NCBI RefSeq assembly: GCF_008831285.2
Contig: NC_037468.1
Span: forward strand, 415,001-477,000
Reading direction: 5' to 3'
From: Nymphaea colorata
Lineage: Eukaryota > Streptophyta > Magnoliopsida > Nymphaeales > Nymphaeaceae
Length of the DNA: 62,000 nt
Shown here: one piece after another, positions 1 to 12,669 of the stretch
Layout of the letters: the number at the start of each line of letters is the position of its first letter
How positions within the stretch are numbered: the stretch's first letter is position 1
Translations under genes and position numbers: made by a program
The notes under the pieces: generated by a model
The model's database searches: none
The model's input: only the letters and a program-made list of their open reading frames with translations
What the model was told of the DNA's origin: nothing

Positions 1-123
1 TCCCTTCTTTCAGAAAGCACTCGCAACTTCAAATTGCTGAAGCTGATGAAGGTCACGTCAGAGCAAAGCCCTCTTGTGAAGAGGGCTTTGCTCGTGACGT
101 GACGTGACGTGACATGACGTGAC
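1..123. repeat. F1 hairpin repeat with TGACG microrepeat
   Basis: Bases 61-93 form a perfect hairpin: 15-nt arms (GAGCAAAGCCCTCTT and its complement) around a 3-nt loop. From about 94 a run of TGACG-type units follows. Bases 1-109 are the exact reverse complement of 9212-9320, and the copy may extend beyond the window start. This is the F1 family that borders most F2 arrays in the window. No coding function is visible. Confidence 0.9.
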
Positions 124-774
124 CGCTTTCCTTTTCTTCCAAAAATCCATAAAGGCGGAGCTGTGGAGTCCAGTTCCGAAGGCCTTGTTAAGTCAAGTGG
201 AAGTTCCGAAGGCTCTCAAGTCGACGTGGAGCAGGCGTCACTTGCTTGACAGACCTCCCAGCGCCAATGCGATTAGAGCGCACGCAAGAGGCGTCTTCCC
301 TCCGACTACGACGGGCGGCTTCACATCCGATTTGACTAGCGGCCCATCGGTCGGTCGAGTCCTTACTCTACGATAACATTCAGTGATCCCAGCCGACCGA
401 CCTCAGCGACCGGTTATAGGACCTTCGCGTCGTTTGCATCTTCGAACCGCTAGTAGTGGACCTTCCAATGCGATTCCCTGCGTTCCTTCCACGCTCCTTT
501 AGATGCGTCAATCTAGCGCATTTAGACCAGTCCGAAGAAGCTCCAAGGACAAAATCTCTCACTACACTAAGATCAATCAAGCCAGTCTGGTGAGCAAGAT
601 AGAAGGTTGGTAATTCCACTATCTCTCGATAACAGGAAGTACAGGGTTGGCAAAGCCATAGGAATGCTATGGCAAAGAAGAAATCGTACTCTGACCTTTG
701 AGACGGAGATCGAGATAGGTAGCGTAAATGAAGGCCTCACAGCAAGCTTTTCTTCGTTCTTCCAAACGAAGAGA
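124..774. other. intergenic, no recognisable gene
   Basis: Mixed-composition spacer. The open frames here (79-132 codons on both strands) overlap each other and resemble no mitochondrial protein I know. The phrase AGTTCCGAAGGC occurs twice near 171-215. Nothing else is supported. Confidence 0.5.
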
Positions 775-980
775 CCATCAAAGCACTCGCAAAGCGAAGC
801 AAGCTTTGCGAGTGCTTTGTCACTCGCAAAGCTTCGCTTAAGGGCTTTTTTAGTCAATCATGCATGCGTTGGCTTTGAAAGCTTTTTGAAAGCACTCAAC
901 GTCACGAGCAAAGCCCCCAGCGTCACGTCACGAGCAAAGCCCTACGCTTTGCGAGTGCTTTGTGCAAAGCCTTCTTGTTC
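775..980. repeat. F1 hairpin repeat cluster (left edge of array A)
   Basis: Bases 780-818 form a hairpin with perfect 16-nt arms, AAAGCACTCGCAAAGC against its complement, around a 7-nt loop. More partial copies of the same arms and of the GAGCAAAGCCC motif follow to about 975. The cluster directly precedes F2 array A. Confidence 0.9.
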
Positions 981-1002
981 AGCTTTTTGTCAGAGTCAGC
1001 AC

Positions 1003-2955
1003 TAATGGCATACAATTGCAATTTTGGTATGGTCAGCACTTGTCAGGATTTGTCTGACCTGAATCAGTGACCTTATGGAAAGGTCAGGACTTTTGATGGA
1101 AGGACAGGACCAATTGCAATTGTATGCCATTAGTACTCACCTTATCAAAAAGGTCAAGACTGTATTTCACAGTCAGGACTGACCTTATCAAAAAGGTCAA
1201 GACTGTCTTTCAAAGTCAGGACTAACCTTACCAAAAAGGTCAAGACTGTCTTGAAAGGTCAGGACTGATTCTTCTGGAAAGGTCAAGACTGTCTTGAAAG
1301 GTCAGGACTGATTCTTCTGGAAAGGTCAAGACTCTGAAAGGTCAGGACTAATGAGAATGATTGAGGAATGACCATCAAGACTCATTTGTATGTCATCAGT
1401 ACTCACCTTATCAAAAAGGTCAAGACTGTCTTTCACAGTCAGGACTGACCTTATCAAAAAGGTCAAGACTGTCTTTCAAAGTCAGGACTAACCTTACCAA
1501 AAAGGTCAAGACTGTCTTGAAAGGTCAGGACTGATTCTTCTTGAAAGGTCAAGACTGTCTTGAAAGGTCAGGACTGATTTTTCTTGAAAGGTCAAGACTG
1601 TCTTGAAATCAGTACTGACCTTTTTTGAAAGATCAAGACTATCTTGAAAGATCAGGACTGATTCTTCTGGTCAATACTGTATTTCAAGGTCAGGACTGAC
1701 CTTACCAAAAAGGTCAAGACTGTCTTGAAAGGTCAGGACTGATTCTTCTGGAAAGGTCAAGACTGTCTTGAAAGGTCAGGACTGATTCTTCTTGAAAGGT
1801 CAGGACTCATTATGGAAAAGTCAGGAAGGTCAAGACTCATTTGTATGTCATCAGTACTCACCTTATCAAAAAGGTCAAGACTGTCTTTCAAAGTCAGGAC
1901 TAACCTTACCAAAAAGATCAAGACTATCTTGAAAGATCAGGACTGATTCTTCTGGTCAATACTGTATTTCACAGTCAGGACTGACCTTATCAAAAAGGTC
2001 AAGACTGTCTTTCAAAGTCAGGACTAACCTTACCAAAAAGGTCAAGACTGTCTTGAAAGGTCAGGACTTTTGATGGAAGGACAGGACCAATTGCAATTGT
2101 ATGCCATTAGTACTCACCTGACCAAAAATGGAAAGGTCAAGACTGTCTTGAAAGGTCAGGACTGATTCTTCTTGAAAGGTCAGGACTCATTATGGAAAAG
2201 TCAGGAAGGTCAGGACTCTTTTGAAAGGTCAAGACTGTCTTGAAAGGTCAGGACTCTTTTGAAAGGTCAGGACTCTGAAAGGTCAGGACTAATGAGAATG
2301 ATTGAGGAAAAGTCAGAACTCACCTTATCAAAAAGGTCAAGACTGTCTTTCAAAGTCAGGACTAACCTTACCAAAAAGATCAAGACTGTCTTGAAAGATC
2401 AGAACTTCTTCTTCTTAAAAGGACAGGACCCTTTTGAAAGGTCAGGACTCATGACAATTGTATGCCATTAGTACTCACTTGACAAACAAATGCCATTAGT
2501 ACTCACTTGACAAACAAATGCCATTAGTACTCACTTGACAACAAATTGTATGTCTCTCACTTGACAACAAAATGCCATTAGTACTTTCCATATGCCATTA
2601 GTACTCACTGTGCAAACAAATGCCATTAGTACTTTCCATATGCCATTAGTACTCACTGTACAAACAAATGTCATTAGCCATACCAAAATCCATCCAAATT
2701 GGTTGATGGATAATGGCATCTCATTGCAATTTGTGATATGGTCAGCACTTGTCAGGATTTGTCTGACCTGAATCAGTGACCTTATGGAAAGGTCAGGACT
2801 AATGAGAATTGTATGTCATTAGTGCTGACCATACCAAAATCCATCCAAATTTGTTGATGGTCAGCATGAATGGCATCTAATTGCAATTATGGAAGGCATA
2901 CAATTGCCATTAGTGCTCCCAATGGCAATTGTATGCCATTAGTGTTTCCACAAAT
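1003..2955 (+). repeat. F2 self-complementary repeat array A (forward)
   Basis: This stretch is built almost entirely from short modules. The core module contains the 15-nt dyad TCAAGACTGTCTTGA followed by GGTCAGGACT and a T-rich spacer. Others are the CAATTGCAATTG palindrome module, CTTACCAAAAAGG stem-loops, and near the right end 28-bp tandem units with AGTACT. The block opens at about 1020-1075 with an edge module of about 50 bp (GTCAGCACTTGTCAGG to AATCAGTGACC), which recurs at 2738-2790. F1 elements lie on both sides. The small open frames inside are by-products of the repeats, since the same peptides recur in every array. Confidence 0.95.
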
Positions 2956-2984
2956 CATAAGCACACTCGCTTCACTTTGGCTTT

Positions 2985-3140
2985 CCAATGTCACGAGCAA
3001 AGCAAATCAGATTGACACTCGCAACTTTGAATGACATGTACGCTGACCTTGACTTTGAAATTGGCTCGTGACGTGAACGGTTCACTTTGCGAGTGCTTTG
3101 TCGATTCGCTTTGCGAGTGCGTGCTTTGTGCAAAGCACTA
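2985..3140. repeat. F1 hairpin repeat cluster (right edge of array A)
   Basis: Contains GAGCAAAGCA, CACTCGCAACTTTGAATG and CTTTGCGAGTGCTTTG segments typical of family F1. It closes array A, so that block is bracketed by F1 on both sides. Confidence 0.85.
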
Positions 3141-6100
3141 GCGAGAAGCTTCCCTTGGGATTGTTTTCCCAGGCTGTTTTCCTGCCCATAGATAGTAGGA
3201 CCAATCCTTCTTTCCACGCTCCCTCAAAAGTGCTTCCGGTTGGGTATTCTTGAGTAATGCATTGGTGCCTGACCCTTGCAATCCACTTTCATAGGTATAC
3301 TTTGACGCATCTCTGAACAAGCAAATCTCAATGCTTCTGCTGCTCCCGCCCGCCACCCGGTCGTTCTTATGGTCTCTGGAATCGCTTTCAAAGCGGATTT
3401 TGTCTTCCTTTTGACTTTCCATTGAGTGTCAAGTTCCGGGTAATCACCTGTGCGGGATTGATTGAGCTCAGAAGCGCCCTCTCTTTCACAGCCGAGGAGT
3501 ACACATCGATGAGCTTCAGTCAGCGTTTTTGACTACTACACTTTGTTGATGCAACGAACTCTTTCTATTCCACGAGCAGACACCTTTCGAGAGAGTCTTC
3601 CTTTCATCGGCTTGCTTGCTCTTTTGACCTACCATTCCTACGAGATGATTAATGAATGTAGGTCAGGTCTCTCTAATTCGCAGTAGGTGTGACCCTCAGG
3701 CGAGAGCATTTGCTTCTTCAGACGTGGGTGCTTATGGGACTTCTGCTTCGCCAACTGCAGGATTGAGATCTCTTTCTGTGTCTGTTGATATCTCTTTGGA
3801 ATGAGAATTTGGTTTTCAAATAGAGCCGGACTTGTTAGCCGTTCTAAATCGACCTCTTGTTAGCCGGTCAGCCCAAACCTTCCCTCAGCTTGAGAAGGGT
3901 GGAGAATTTCCTTTTCCAATGCCCCGAAGAGTCCATTCGTATTGAGAGTCTCAAAGGAAACCCCCTTCCCTTAAGGAAAAGCCCCCATTCGAGTAGTCTC
4001 ATAGATCTGACCAGGGGCTCGGTTCCAACCATTCTTGCTAAGGACAACCTCGCTCCTAGCGAAAGATCAAACGCCAGGGTCTGAAAGAGTTCACGATCCA
4101 ATGAATTCCCTCCAATCGGATGACACAAGGCGAACTAGAATAGGCTGATTGATCCAGGTAGCGACAGGCTCCAATCGAAAGGAACCGCGCGTACGCTAGA
4201 AAGACGTATAGGCAAGCCTTTCTTTATGATCATATGGATCGCTTTTCGTGACTTTTCTTTCCTTTCAATAGGCATACATTGCAGTCTAACCTGCTTGGGG
4301 ACCGAGAATCCTCCTCGCCCCTACTCTCTAAAGCTTGCCACCCCTATAGTCAAGTTCGAAACACTTCCACGACCCCCTGTGCCTTCCATCATGGTCCGCC
4401 TAACCAGCCCATCTTTCTCCAGAGAAGAAGCAACCCGAAGAGTAGCACCAGCAGCTGCACCTGGCTTGCTCCTCTGCTCATGTTTGCTCTGCGTTCGCAT
4501 GAGAGAGAAAGAGACGCAAGAACTGAGGTCAGCGGGAGAAGAAAGAAAAGATGATCCCAGAAGCCAAAGCAAGAGGGAAAGGCGGGAAGAGCAGCTTCTC
4601 AAAGAAAAGTCCCCCCTATTCCGACAACGTGCCAAGCAAGAGGCTCAGACCGGAAAGTGCAATAAGCTAGATTCCTTGAGTAGGTTGCCTGTCTGAAAGT
4701 CTTTCTTGCACTTTATAGGATAAGGGGGCACCTGTGTTTGTGCCGTAGTAACGAAAGCCTGTTGTTCGCAAGCAAGGATCAGTGCCAGAAAACGTGGGAA
4801 ACTCAACCTCAAGAAAAAGATCCCTAATCAAGCAAGAAAGAAGGCCTGCGAGTTCCGTGCCTATGTCCCGAACGAGAGTCAAGCCCGAGTTTGAGAAAGG
4901 CAGGTCAGGGAAGCCGCTTTCTCTTTCTAGTTTGAGCTCGCTTCTATAAGTCAGGTGCGATAATGCTTTCTCAAGAGAGGTTTGGATGGATATTGAAACG
5001 AAGACGTCAAGGCTCAAAACGAAGGGTGTACGGGAATGTGAAAGTTTCAAGGATTCGGGCTTCCACCATGCCTTACGCCACCCAAACCAAAGATCCTCAA
5101 GGCGAGTTTCGCTAATTAAGAAAGTCAGGTTGGTCACGTCAATAGCTAGTTTCCAGTTGACAACCTTTTTCGAAAGCAAGTTCCCTTTCTTCACTTAAAG
5201 AAGGGTAACCTGCACCCGGCCCGAGCAAGAGTATGAATGGGTCAAGGGGAGCCGCTAAAGCCCTCAAGTCCTTTTCTAGTTTGAAGCCAGGAATGCTAGC
5301 GAGTCAGGCTATTGTTAGGCAGCAAGTCAGCTATCTTTCGTGTAAGCTTCAGCCCGGACTCACTCAGAAAGCATCGACCCTTCCCCTTCCTCTTGAGTAG
5401 TCTATTCCCAAGACTTCACAGTGGGTCCAGTCTCTTTAGTTTCACAAAGTCTGTCAGCTTGTTTTGACCCCCGTTATCACAGCACAGTCAGGCCAAATAA
5501 CGTGAGATATAACGCTAGCCAGTGATTGAAGTTAGTCCAGTGAAGTGAGGTTTGGATTCTGAATGTTATAGGGTTGAAACTCTAATTCAGACTATAGGGA
5601 TAGGGAGGAAGTTACTCGACCTCGACAACAAGGAGAGGGAGTAGAGCTGGAATAAAGGAAAGAACTGCTGCTTTCAACCGACGGTTCGGATGAGTCAAGA
5701 CAACAATCTCATTTCTCAATTATCAACCCCTGGCTATCGCGCCTTGACCTCAATTTCATCGACCCAACCAACCTTTGAAACTCTCACTTGAACGTGTGCT
5801 GAGACTGGTAGACTTTCCTTGAAGACCATCAATAGGGGACACTACGAATCTAGCTGACTAGATGGCGTAATAACTCACTTGCAGAGGTCCCCACAGTTTC
5901 TAGCGGGGAAAGACTACCAGACAAGCTGCGATGTCATACCTTTTCTTTTGTCTTCTTCTGTCAGAGAAGGATCAAGGTCTAAAGGTGACCGGTCAGTAGG
6001 AACTCTTTGTTTCGGAGAGAGCTAGGGCATTCGATCCCACCAACTTATAGGCGCTGCTCCAGTCCAGTCTCTTTTCTCTTTCCCAACCGAAAAGCCGTAT

Positions 6101-7900
6101 CTTGCATCCTACTTTCGGGTTCCCTTCTATCTATCCTTTGCCTTCCCCTATCGAGCCGCCATCAAGCAGATTCAGAAATTGCCCGAAGCAGTTGATCGCC
6201 CTCGTGCAGTACCCGAACCTGTTGATCTATGAATGACGGATTGCTTTTTTTGTTAGCCCTTGAAGCACCGCACCTCCCTTTCCTGATAGAACAGCTACTT
6301 GTGCTTGCTTACTGGACTGGCTTGCTAGCTTACAGGGGAGTAGTTGCCTATGCCTAGCTGACTTTTCCCGATGGAACTGCTCTCGCTTGGGCTTCTATTC
6401 CGTTCACCCCTTTGCTACCGCTACCTTACAGAAGGTCAGATTCTCTACTTGAAGGAACTGGTACTGGCACTAGAAAGAGAAAACGATCTCAAAGGCGGCT
6501 CAAGCGATTGTTGCTACTTTTGATGACTCGAAGCGTTATCCCATCAAACGAGGGAATCTATCTTCTCATCTTCACGAGACGAGGGACCGAGGAAAGCGCG
6601 GTAGAGTTGAATGGGAGCCCGGGTGTCCAGACAGACAGATAGACAGATAGGCCCAGGGATAGTGGAAATAGAAGGACCCTTCAGACTTTCGGGACCGGTT
6701 TGCCTTCCTTGGAACGGTTTGCCCAACAGACGGGATGGTTGAAATAGAGAGGCAGGGCTGCTCTCAAACACCTACCCTTGAATTGGCAAAAACATTCCCG
6801 ACGGTTGGAGCAGCAGCCGCCCCGCGTTAGTGGTGGTGGTGGCTCGAGCTCTTGTTGGTCCATCGCTCCTTAGAGATTGAGAACATAGTTCTTGAAATTG
6901 AGGACGAAGAGGTTCCCAATTCAGTCAAAAAGCTAGCTTTGGTTGTCCTTGTTCATTTTGTCGTACTACTCAGGGTGGTGGAACCTCCACAACGGAAGAC
7001 AGAAGCCTCTGTCGGGTAGGTGATGTGCGAACATCAACGGGGAACGGCCGCTGGCACACCACTATGAAACACACACAAGAACCATCTTTCGATGTCAGTC
7101 CTGAAGTGATCTGCACGGGTTTTCAGGCGGCCTACTGGCATGTATGAAATTCTTCTAGACTCAACCAAAACGAAAGTTCATCTTCGAGTCATATGCTCGT
7201 GTGGAGCGGCAGAAATGCTAAGCTTATGAAACATTATCGAAGAACCACTTGAGGTCCTCGTTGGGGAGACAAGACGGCAATCACTGCACCATTCAGATGT
7301 TGGGATATCGCCGGTTCCAAAAGAGCTGGACGATCACACCAAAGAGCCGGGTGCCGGTTCAGATTTTTGCAAGCCTCTTGCGACGAGCATTGTTGGAACA
7401 AGTCAAGGTATCCCTTTTGGTGCGCTAGGAGTGTCCTAGCTGCTATACTTTTTGTTGGGGGGAGGGTGAAACCAACCTGACCCAAAGGTTGGTTTATACT
7501 GCCCAGATCCACCCCCAGCCTCCCTTTCTAGAGAAAAGCTTCTGAGTTTAGTTGTTCGTTTCTATATACTCGAACAACATCTGGACAGGCTCTGCGCTCA
7601 GGTGCGCTTCAAGTCAGATCTTCGATGGTTCCTTTCCAAGCCGGGTGAATCGGGCTCAACCAGTCCGGAAGTTCCACCTTCCCCAGATACCCCGGGACTT
7701 GATCTTGTAAGCACGGAGGGTTGAGCCCCCCTTTCTGCCACAATGTCATCAAACTTCCACAGAAGACCACACCAACTTTCGTAGATCTGACCGAAAGCTC
7801 ATCAACAACACGGAGCATCAATTCTCAAAGATGTACATCTGTTCGCAGTTTGCCAGTACCAGTGAACGTCATTCAGCCAGTCCTTCACCCAACGTCAATT
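3141..7900. other. 4.8-kb intergenic stretch without recognisable genes
   Basis: Non-repetitive mosaic DNA rich in CTTTC/GAAAG tracts. The longest open frames are 175 codons (4667-5194, minus) and 156 codons (4226-4696, plus). They overlap other frames, lack recognisable motifs, and I cannot match them to a mitochondrial, plastid or transposon protein. Such sequence in plant mitochondria is often old nuclear or horizontally acquired DNA, but nothing here proves that. No tRNA or group II domain V was found by eye. Confidence 0.5.
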
Positions 7901-7904
7901 TATG

Positions 7905-8045
7905 AGCAAAGCCCACAAAGCACTCGCAAAGTAACGTCACGAGCAAAGCCCTACGCTTTGCGAGTGCTTTGTGGGCTTTGCTCGTCAAGCTGGGGGCTTT
8001 GCTCGTGACATGACATGACGTTGCTTCGCTTTGCGAGTTTGAGTC
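7905..8045. repeat. F1 hairpin repeat cluster (solo)
   Basis: Contains GAGCAAAGCCCACAAAGC, a CACTCGCAAAG/CTTTGCGAGTG inverted pair, and TGACATGACATGACG. Unlike most F1 clusters it has no F2 array next to it, so F1 can occur alone. Confidence 0.85.
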
Positions 8046-9194
8046 AACTCCATTCAAGAAAGTCTTGTACCCCCTCTGCTGGAAACAATTCATCGGGGGT
8101 CACCTTCCTGACTTGAGGGACCGTCTCTGAAGATAATAGAGGATCAATCCCCTGAGATATGAGAGGTCAACCTCTTCCAAGCAAAAAAAGGGATCCTTCG
8201 ACGGTGACATACGAAAGCCGCTGCTTTTTGCTTTCCATATCTTTGTCTTTCCATTTGTCTTTCCTTTGTGTGAGTTGGTTTATGGATTGGATGAAGTCAG
8301 CCTCACTCCTTCCTTCCAGTCGTGAGGCTGCGGGAACCAAAAAAACGTTCCGTACCGGAAACGAAACGCCCTTTTCATCTTCCCAGCGCGGCGCCAGAAT
8401 GCTTGGTGGGCCTCCGCCCAGAATGCCTAAAGACTAGAAGCGACTTGTCGAGTCTATGAAGCTTCGCTTCTGGGTTCGCGATAGCGAATCTCTCAGCCAG
8501 CGCAGGTTGCTTGCTTGCGCGAAGGACCCGATCCAACCGATCAGAAATGCCCCCTTTCTTAATGACTCAGAGCGCTATGGCTTGCTCCACTACGAGCTCA
8601 AAGGCGTGTCGAAAAACGAAAATGGACAAGTCTTAAATCATTCATTCGATAGGCGTGATTCCCCTACGGCAGGACACATGCAGTTCACTCGGCCTATTGG
8701 AATAGCAGGATTGATTATGCTAGAACTTCCTGCGAGAGCGTTCATATACCCATGGGGAAGAGGACCGAACGGAACCTGCCGTGGTTTAACGGTTCTACGG
8801 AAATGCAGATTTTGGGATTCGTCAGCCTTTTCGTAAGCCGCGCACTTCAGGCCAGGCCTTGCTATAACCAACCTCATTGATCCCACTCAATCCTTTACAC
8901 CGATGTATCGTACTCTCTCGACCAGGTCATCATAATGTAATGTAATACGGAACTTATTTGCGAAGTGAGAGAGGTCGCGGAAGCTCGCTTTCTCTCCTAG
9001 TGGCGTAGTGGTCGGCATTCCTACGTGCTCCTCCTTGCTTGCCCCTACGGAAGATGAAAAAGGGAACCTTTCCATCGTGACGCTGACTTGGTTACGAAGG
9101 AACTATAGACAGAGTTAGTTATAATGGACCTAACTCCGAGTTTCGCTGACTTGGATGAAGTCAGCCTCACTCCTTCCTTCCAGTCGTGACGGAA
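8046..9194. other. intergenic; contains a 126-codon unidentified frame and a 40-bp direct repeat
   Basis: A plus-strand frame at 8456-8836 (126 codons) has no motif I recognise and is overlapped on the minus strand by 8638-8886. A direct repeat of about 40 bp (GGATGAAGTCAGCCTCACTC onward, through CCAGTCGTGA) occurs near 8288-8327 and 9153-9190 and encloses about 0.8 kb. No RNA gene was seen. Confidence 0.5.
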
Positions 9195-9320
9195 ATGAGC
9201 AAAGCCCCCAGCGTCACGTCACGTCACGAGCAAAGCCCTCTTCACAAGAGGGCTTTGCTCTGACGTGACCTTCATCAGCTTCAGCAATTTGAAGTTGCGA
9301 GTGCTTTCTGAAAGAAGGGA
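9195..9320. repeat. F1 hairpin repeat (left edge of array B)
   Basis: Inverted copy of bases 1-109, exact over 109 nt, with the same 15-bp-stem hairpin. It sits immediately before F2 array B. Together with the copy at position 1 it forms an inverted pair enclosing about 9.1 kb. Confidence 0.92.
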
Positions 9321-9339
9321 ATGGATGGTCATTGGAATT

Positions 9340-12300
9340 GTCATTGATCTTCAATGAAACACTAATGGCATTGGTTGATGGATAATGGCATCTCATTGCA
9401 ATTTGTGATATGGTCAATGGCATTGGTTGATGGTCAGCATGAATGGCATCTCATTGCAACCTTTCCTTTCCATCATTTCCGTTAATGAGACTGAAGGTCA
9501 CTTAACTGATTCAGGTCAGACAAATCGTTCAAAGTGCTGACCAAAGGATCAATTGGAATTGTATGCCATTATCCATACCAAAAATGCAATTGTCTTTCTC
9601 TTCAATGAAACACTAATGGCATTGGTTGATGCACTAATGGCATACAATTTGTGGTATGGTCAGCACTAATGGAATGGCATCTTTTTGGTATAGTGAATAC
9701 TAATGACATTTTGTTGTACAGTGAGTACTAATGACATTTTGTTGTCAAGTGAGTACTAATGGCATTTTGTTGTCAAGTGAGTACTAATGGCATTTGTTTG
9801 TCAAGTGAGTACTAATGGCATACAATTGTCATGAGTCCTGACCTTTCAAAAGGGTCCTGTCCTTTTAAGAAGAAGAAGTTCTGATCTTTCAAGACAGTCT
9901 TGATCTTTTTGGTAAGGTTAGTCCTGACTTTGAAAGACAGTCTTGACCTTTTTGATAAGGTGAGTTCTGACTTTTCCTCAATCATTCTCATTAGTCCTGA
10001 CCTTTCAGAGTCCTGACCTTTCAAAAGAGTCCTGACCTTTCCATAAGGAAAGTACTAATGGCATTTGTTTGCACAGTGAGTACTAATGGCATATGGAAAG
10101 TACTAATGGCATACAATTGCAATGAGTCCTGACCTTTCAAGAAGAATGAGTCCTGACCTTTCAAGACAGTCTTGACCAGAAGAATCAGTCCTGACCTTTC
10201 AAGACAGTCTTGACCTTTTTGGTCAGGTCAGTCCTGACCTTGAAATACAGTCTTGACCAGAAGAATCAGTCCTGATCAGATAGTCTTGATCTTTTTGGTA
10301 AGGTTAGTCCTGACTTTGAAAGACAGTCTTGACCTTTTTGATAAGGTCAGTACTGATTTCAAGACAGTCTTGACCTTTCCATTTTTGGTCAGGTGAGTAC
10401 TAATGGCATACAATTGCAATTGGTCCTGTCCTTCCATCAAAAGTCCTGACCTTTCAAGACAGTCTTGACCTTTTTGGTCAGGTCAGTCCTGACTGTGAAA
10501 TACAGTCTTGACCAGAAGAATCAGTCCTGATCAGATAGTCTTGATCTTTTTGGTAAGGTTAGTCCTGACTTTGAAAGACAGTCTTGACCTTTTTGATAAG
10601 GTGAGTACTGATGACATACAAATGAGTCTTGATGGTCATTCCTCAATCATTCTCATTAGTCCTGACCTTTCATAGTCTTGACCTTTCCAGAAGAATCAGT
10701 CCTGACCTTTCAAGACAGTCTTGACCTTTCCAGAAGAATCAGTCCTGACCTTTCAAGACAGTCTTGACCTTTTTGGTCAGGTTAGTCCTGACTTTGAAAG
10801 ACAGTCTTGACCTTTTTGATAAGGTCAGTCCTGACTGTGAAAGACAGTCTTGACCTTTTTGATAAGGTGAGTACTAATGGCATACAATTGCAATTGGTCC
10901 TGTCCTTCCATAATCAGTCCTGACCTTTCAAGAAGAATGAGTCCTGACCTTTCAAGACAGTCTTGACCTTTCCATTTTTGGTCAGGTGAGTACTAATGGC
11001 ATACAATTGCAATTGGTCCTGTCCTTCCATCAAAAGTCCTGACCTTTCAAGACAGTCTTGATCTTTTTGGTAAGGTCAGTCCTGACTGTGAAAGACAGTC
11101 TTGACCAGAAGAATCAGTCCTGATCAGATAGTCTTGATCTTTTTGGTAAGGTCAGTCCTGACTTTGAAAGACAGTCTTGACCTTTTTGATAAGGTGAGTA
11201 CTGATGACATACAAATGAGTCTTGTATGGTAAGGTGAGTACTCATTGTTGATGGAAAATGGCATATAATGACAATGAGTTCTGACTTTTCCTCAATCATT
11301 CTCATTAGTCCTGACCTTTCCAGAGAGTCCTGACCTTTCAAAAGAATCCTGACCTTTCCATAATTTTTTGTATTAATGCCATAGTCAGCACTAATTTTTG
11401 ATGGAAAATGGCATTTGTTTGTCAAGTGAGTACTAATGGCATTTGTTTGTCAAGTGAGTACTAATGGCATTTGTTTGTCAAGTGAGTACTAATGGCATTT
11501 GTTTGTCAAGTGAGTACTAATGGCATTTGTTTGTCAAGTGAGTACTAATGGCATACAATTGTCATGAGTCCTGACCTTTCAAAAGGGTCCTGTCCTTTTA
11601 AGAAGAAGAAGTTCTGATCTTTCAAGACAGTCTTGATCTTTTTGGTAAGGTTAGTCCTGACTGTGAAAGACAGTCTTGACCTTTTTGATAAGGTGAGTTC
11701 TGACTTTTCCTCAATCATTCTCATTAGTCCTGACCTTTCAGAGTCCTGACCTTTCAAGAAGAATGAGTCCTGACCTTTCAAGACAGTCTTGACCTTTCCA
11801 TTTTTGGTCAGGTGAGTACTAATGGCATACAATTGCAATTGGTCCTGTCCTTCCATCAAAAGTCCTGACCTTTCAAGACAGTCTTGATCTTTTTGGTAAG
11901 GTCAGTCCTGACTGTGAAAGACAGTCTTGACCAGAAGAATCAGTCCTGATCAGATAGTCTTGATCTTTTTGGTAAGGTTAGTCCTGACTTTGAAAGACAG
12001 TCTTGACCTTTTTGATAAGGTGAGTACTGATGACATACAAATGAGTCTTGTATGGTCAGGTGAGTACTAATGGCATACAATTGCAATTGGTCCTGTCCTT
12101 CCATAATCAGTCCTGACCTTTCAAGACAGTCTTGACCTTTCAAGAAGAATCAGTCCTGACCTTTCAAGACAGTCTTGACCTTTTTGGTAAGGTCAGTCCT
12201 GACCTTGAAAGACAGTCTTGACCAGAAGAATCAGTCCTGATCAGATAGTCTTGATCTTTTTGGTAAGGTTAGTCCTGACTTTGAAAGACAGTCTTGACCT

Positions 12301-12655
12301 TTTTGATAAGGTCAGTACTGATTTCAAGACAGTCTTGACCTTTCAAGAAAAATCAGTCCTGACCTTTCAAGACAGTCTTGACCTTTCAAGAAGAATCAGT
12401 CCTGACCTTTCAAGACAGTCTTGACCTTTTTGGTCAGGTTAGTCCTGACTTTGAAAGACAGTCTTGACCTTTTTGATAAGGTCAGTCCTGACTGTGAAAT
12501 ACAGTCTTGACCAGAAGAATCAGTCCTGATCTTTCAAGATAGTCTTGATCTTTCAAAAAAGGTGAGTACTGATGACATACAAATGAGTCTTGACCTTTCA
12601 ATCAAGTCCTGACTTTTCAAGATTCCATCACCTTTCCATGAGCTAATGCCATTCA
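9340..12655 (-). repeat. F2 self-complementary repeat array B (reverse)
   Basis: The same modules as array A but in reverse orientation: AGTCCTGACCTTTCAAGACA units, the CAATTGCAATTG module, and 28-bp tandem units with AGTACT near 9720-9830 and 11410-11550. The edge module appears in reverse near 9495-9545. The right end carries the F1 fragment TTCAAAGTTGCGAGTG (about 12653-12670). No independent coding capacity is visible. Confidence 0.95.
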
Positions 12656-12669
12656 AAGTTGCGAGTGTC

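Noticed and set aside
2259-2471. A 70-codon frame (KGQDSERSGL-type peptide) repeated about ten times over the window in both orientations
   Set aside because: It is the translation of F2 modules. Copies track repeat boundaries, carry no start or ribosome-binding context, and change frame with module indels.
3138-3422. Possible copia-like RNase H piece on the minus strand
   Set aside because: Only scattered residue resemblance in shifting frames, not enough for a call.
4667-5194. 175-codon minus frame
   Set aside because: No recognisable domain or conserved plant mitochondrial protein; kept only as part of the unassigned stretch.
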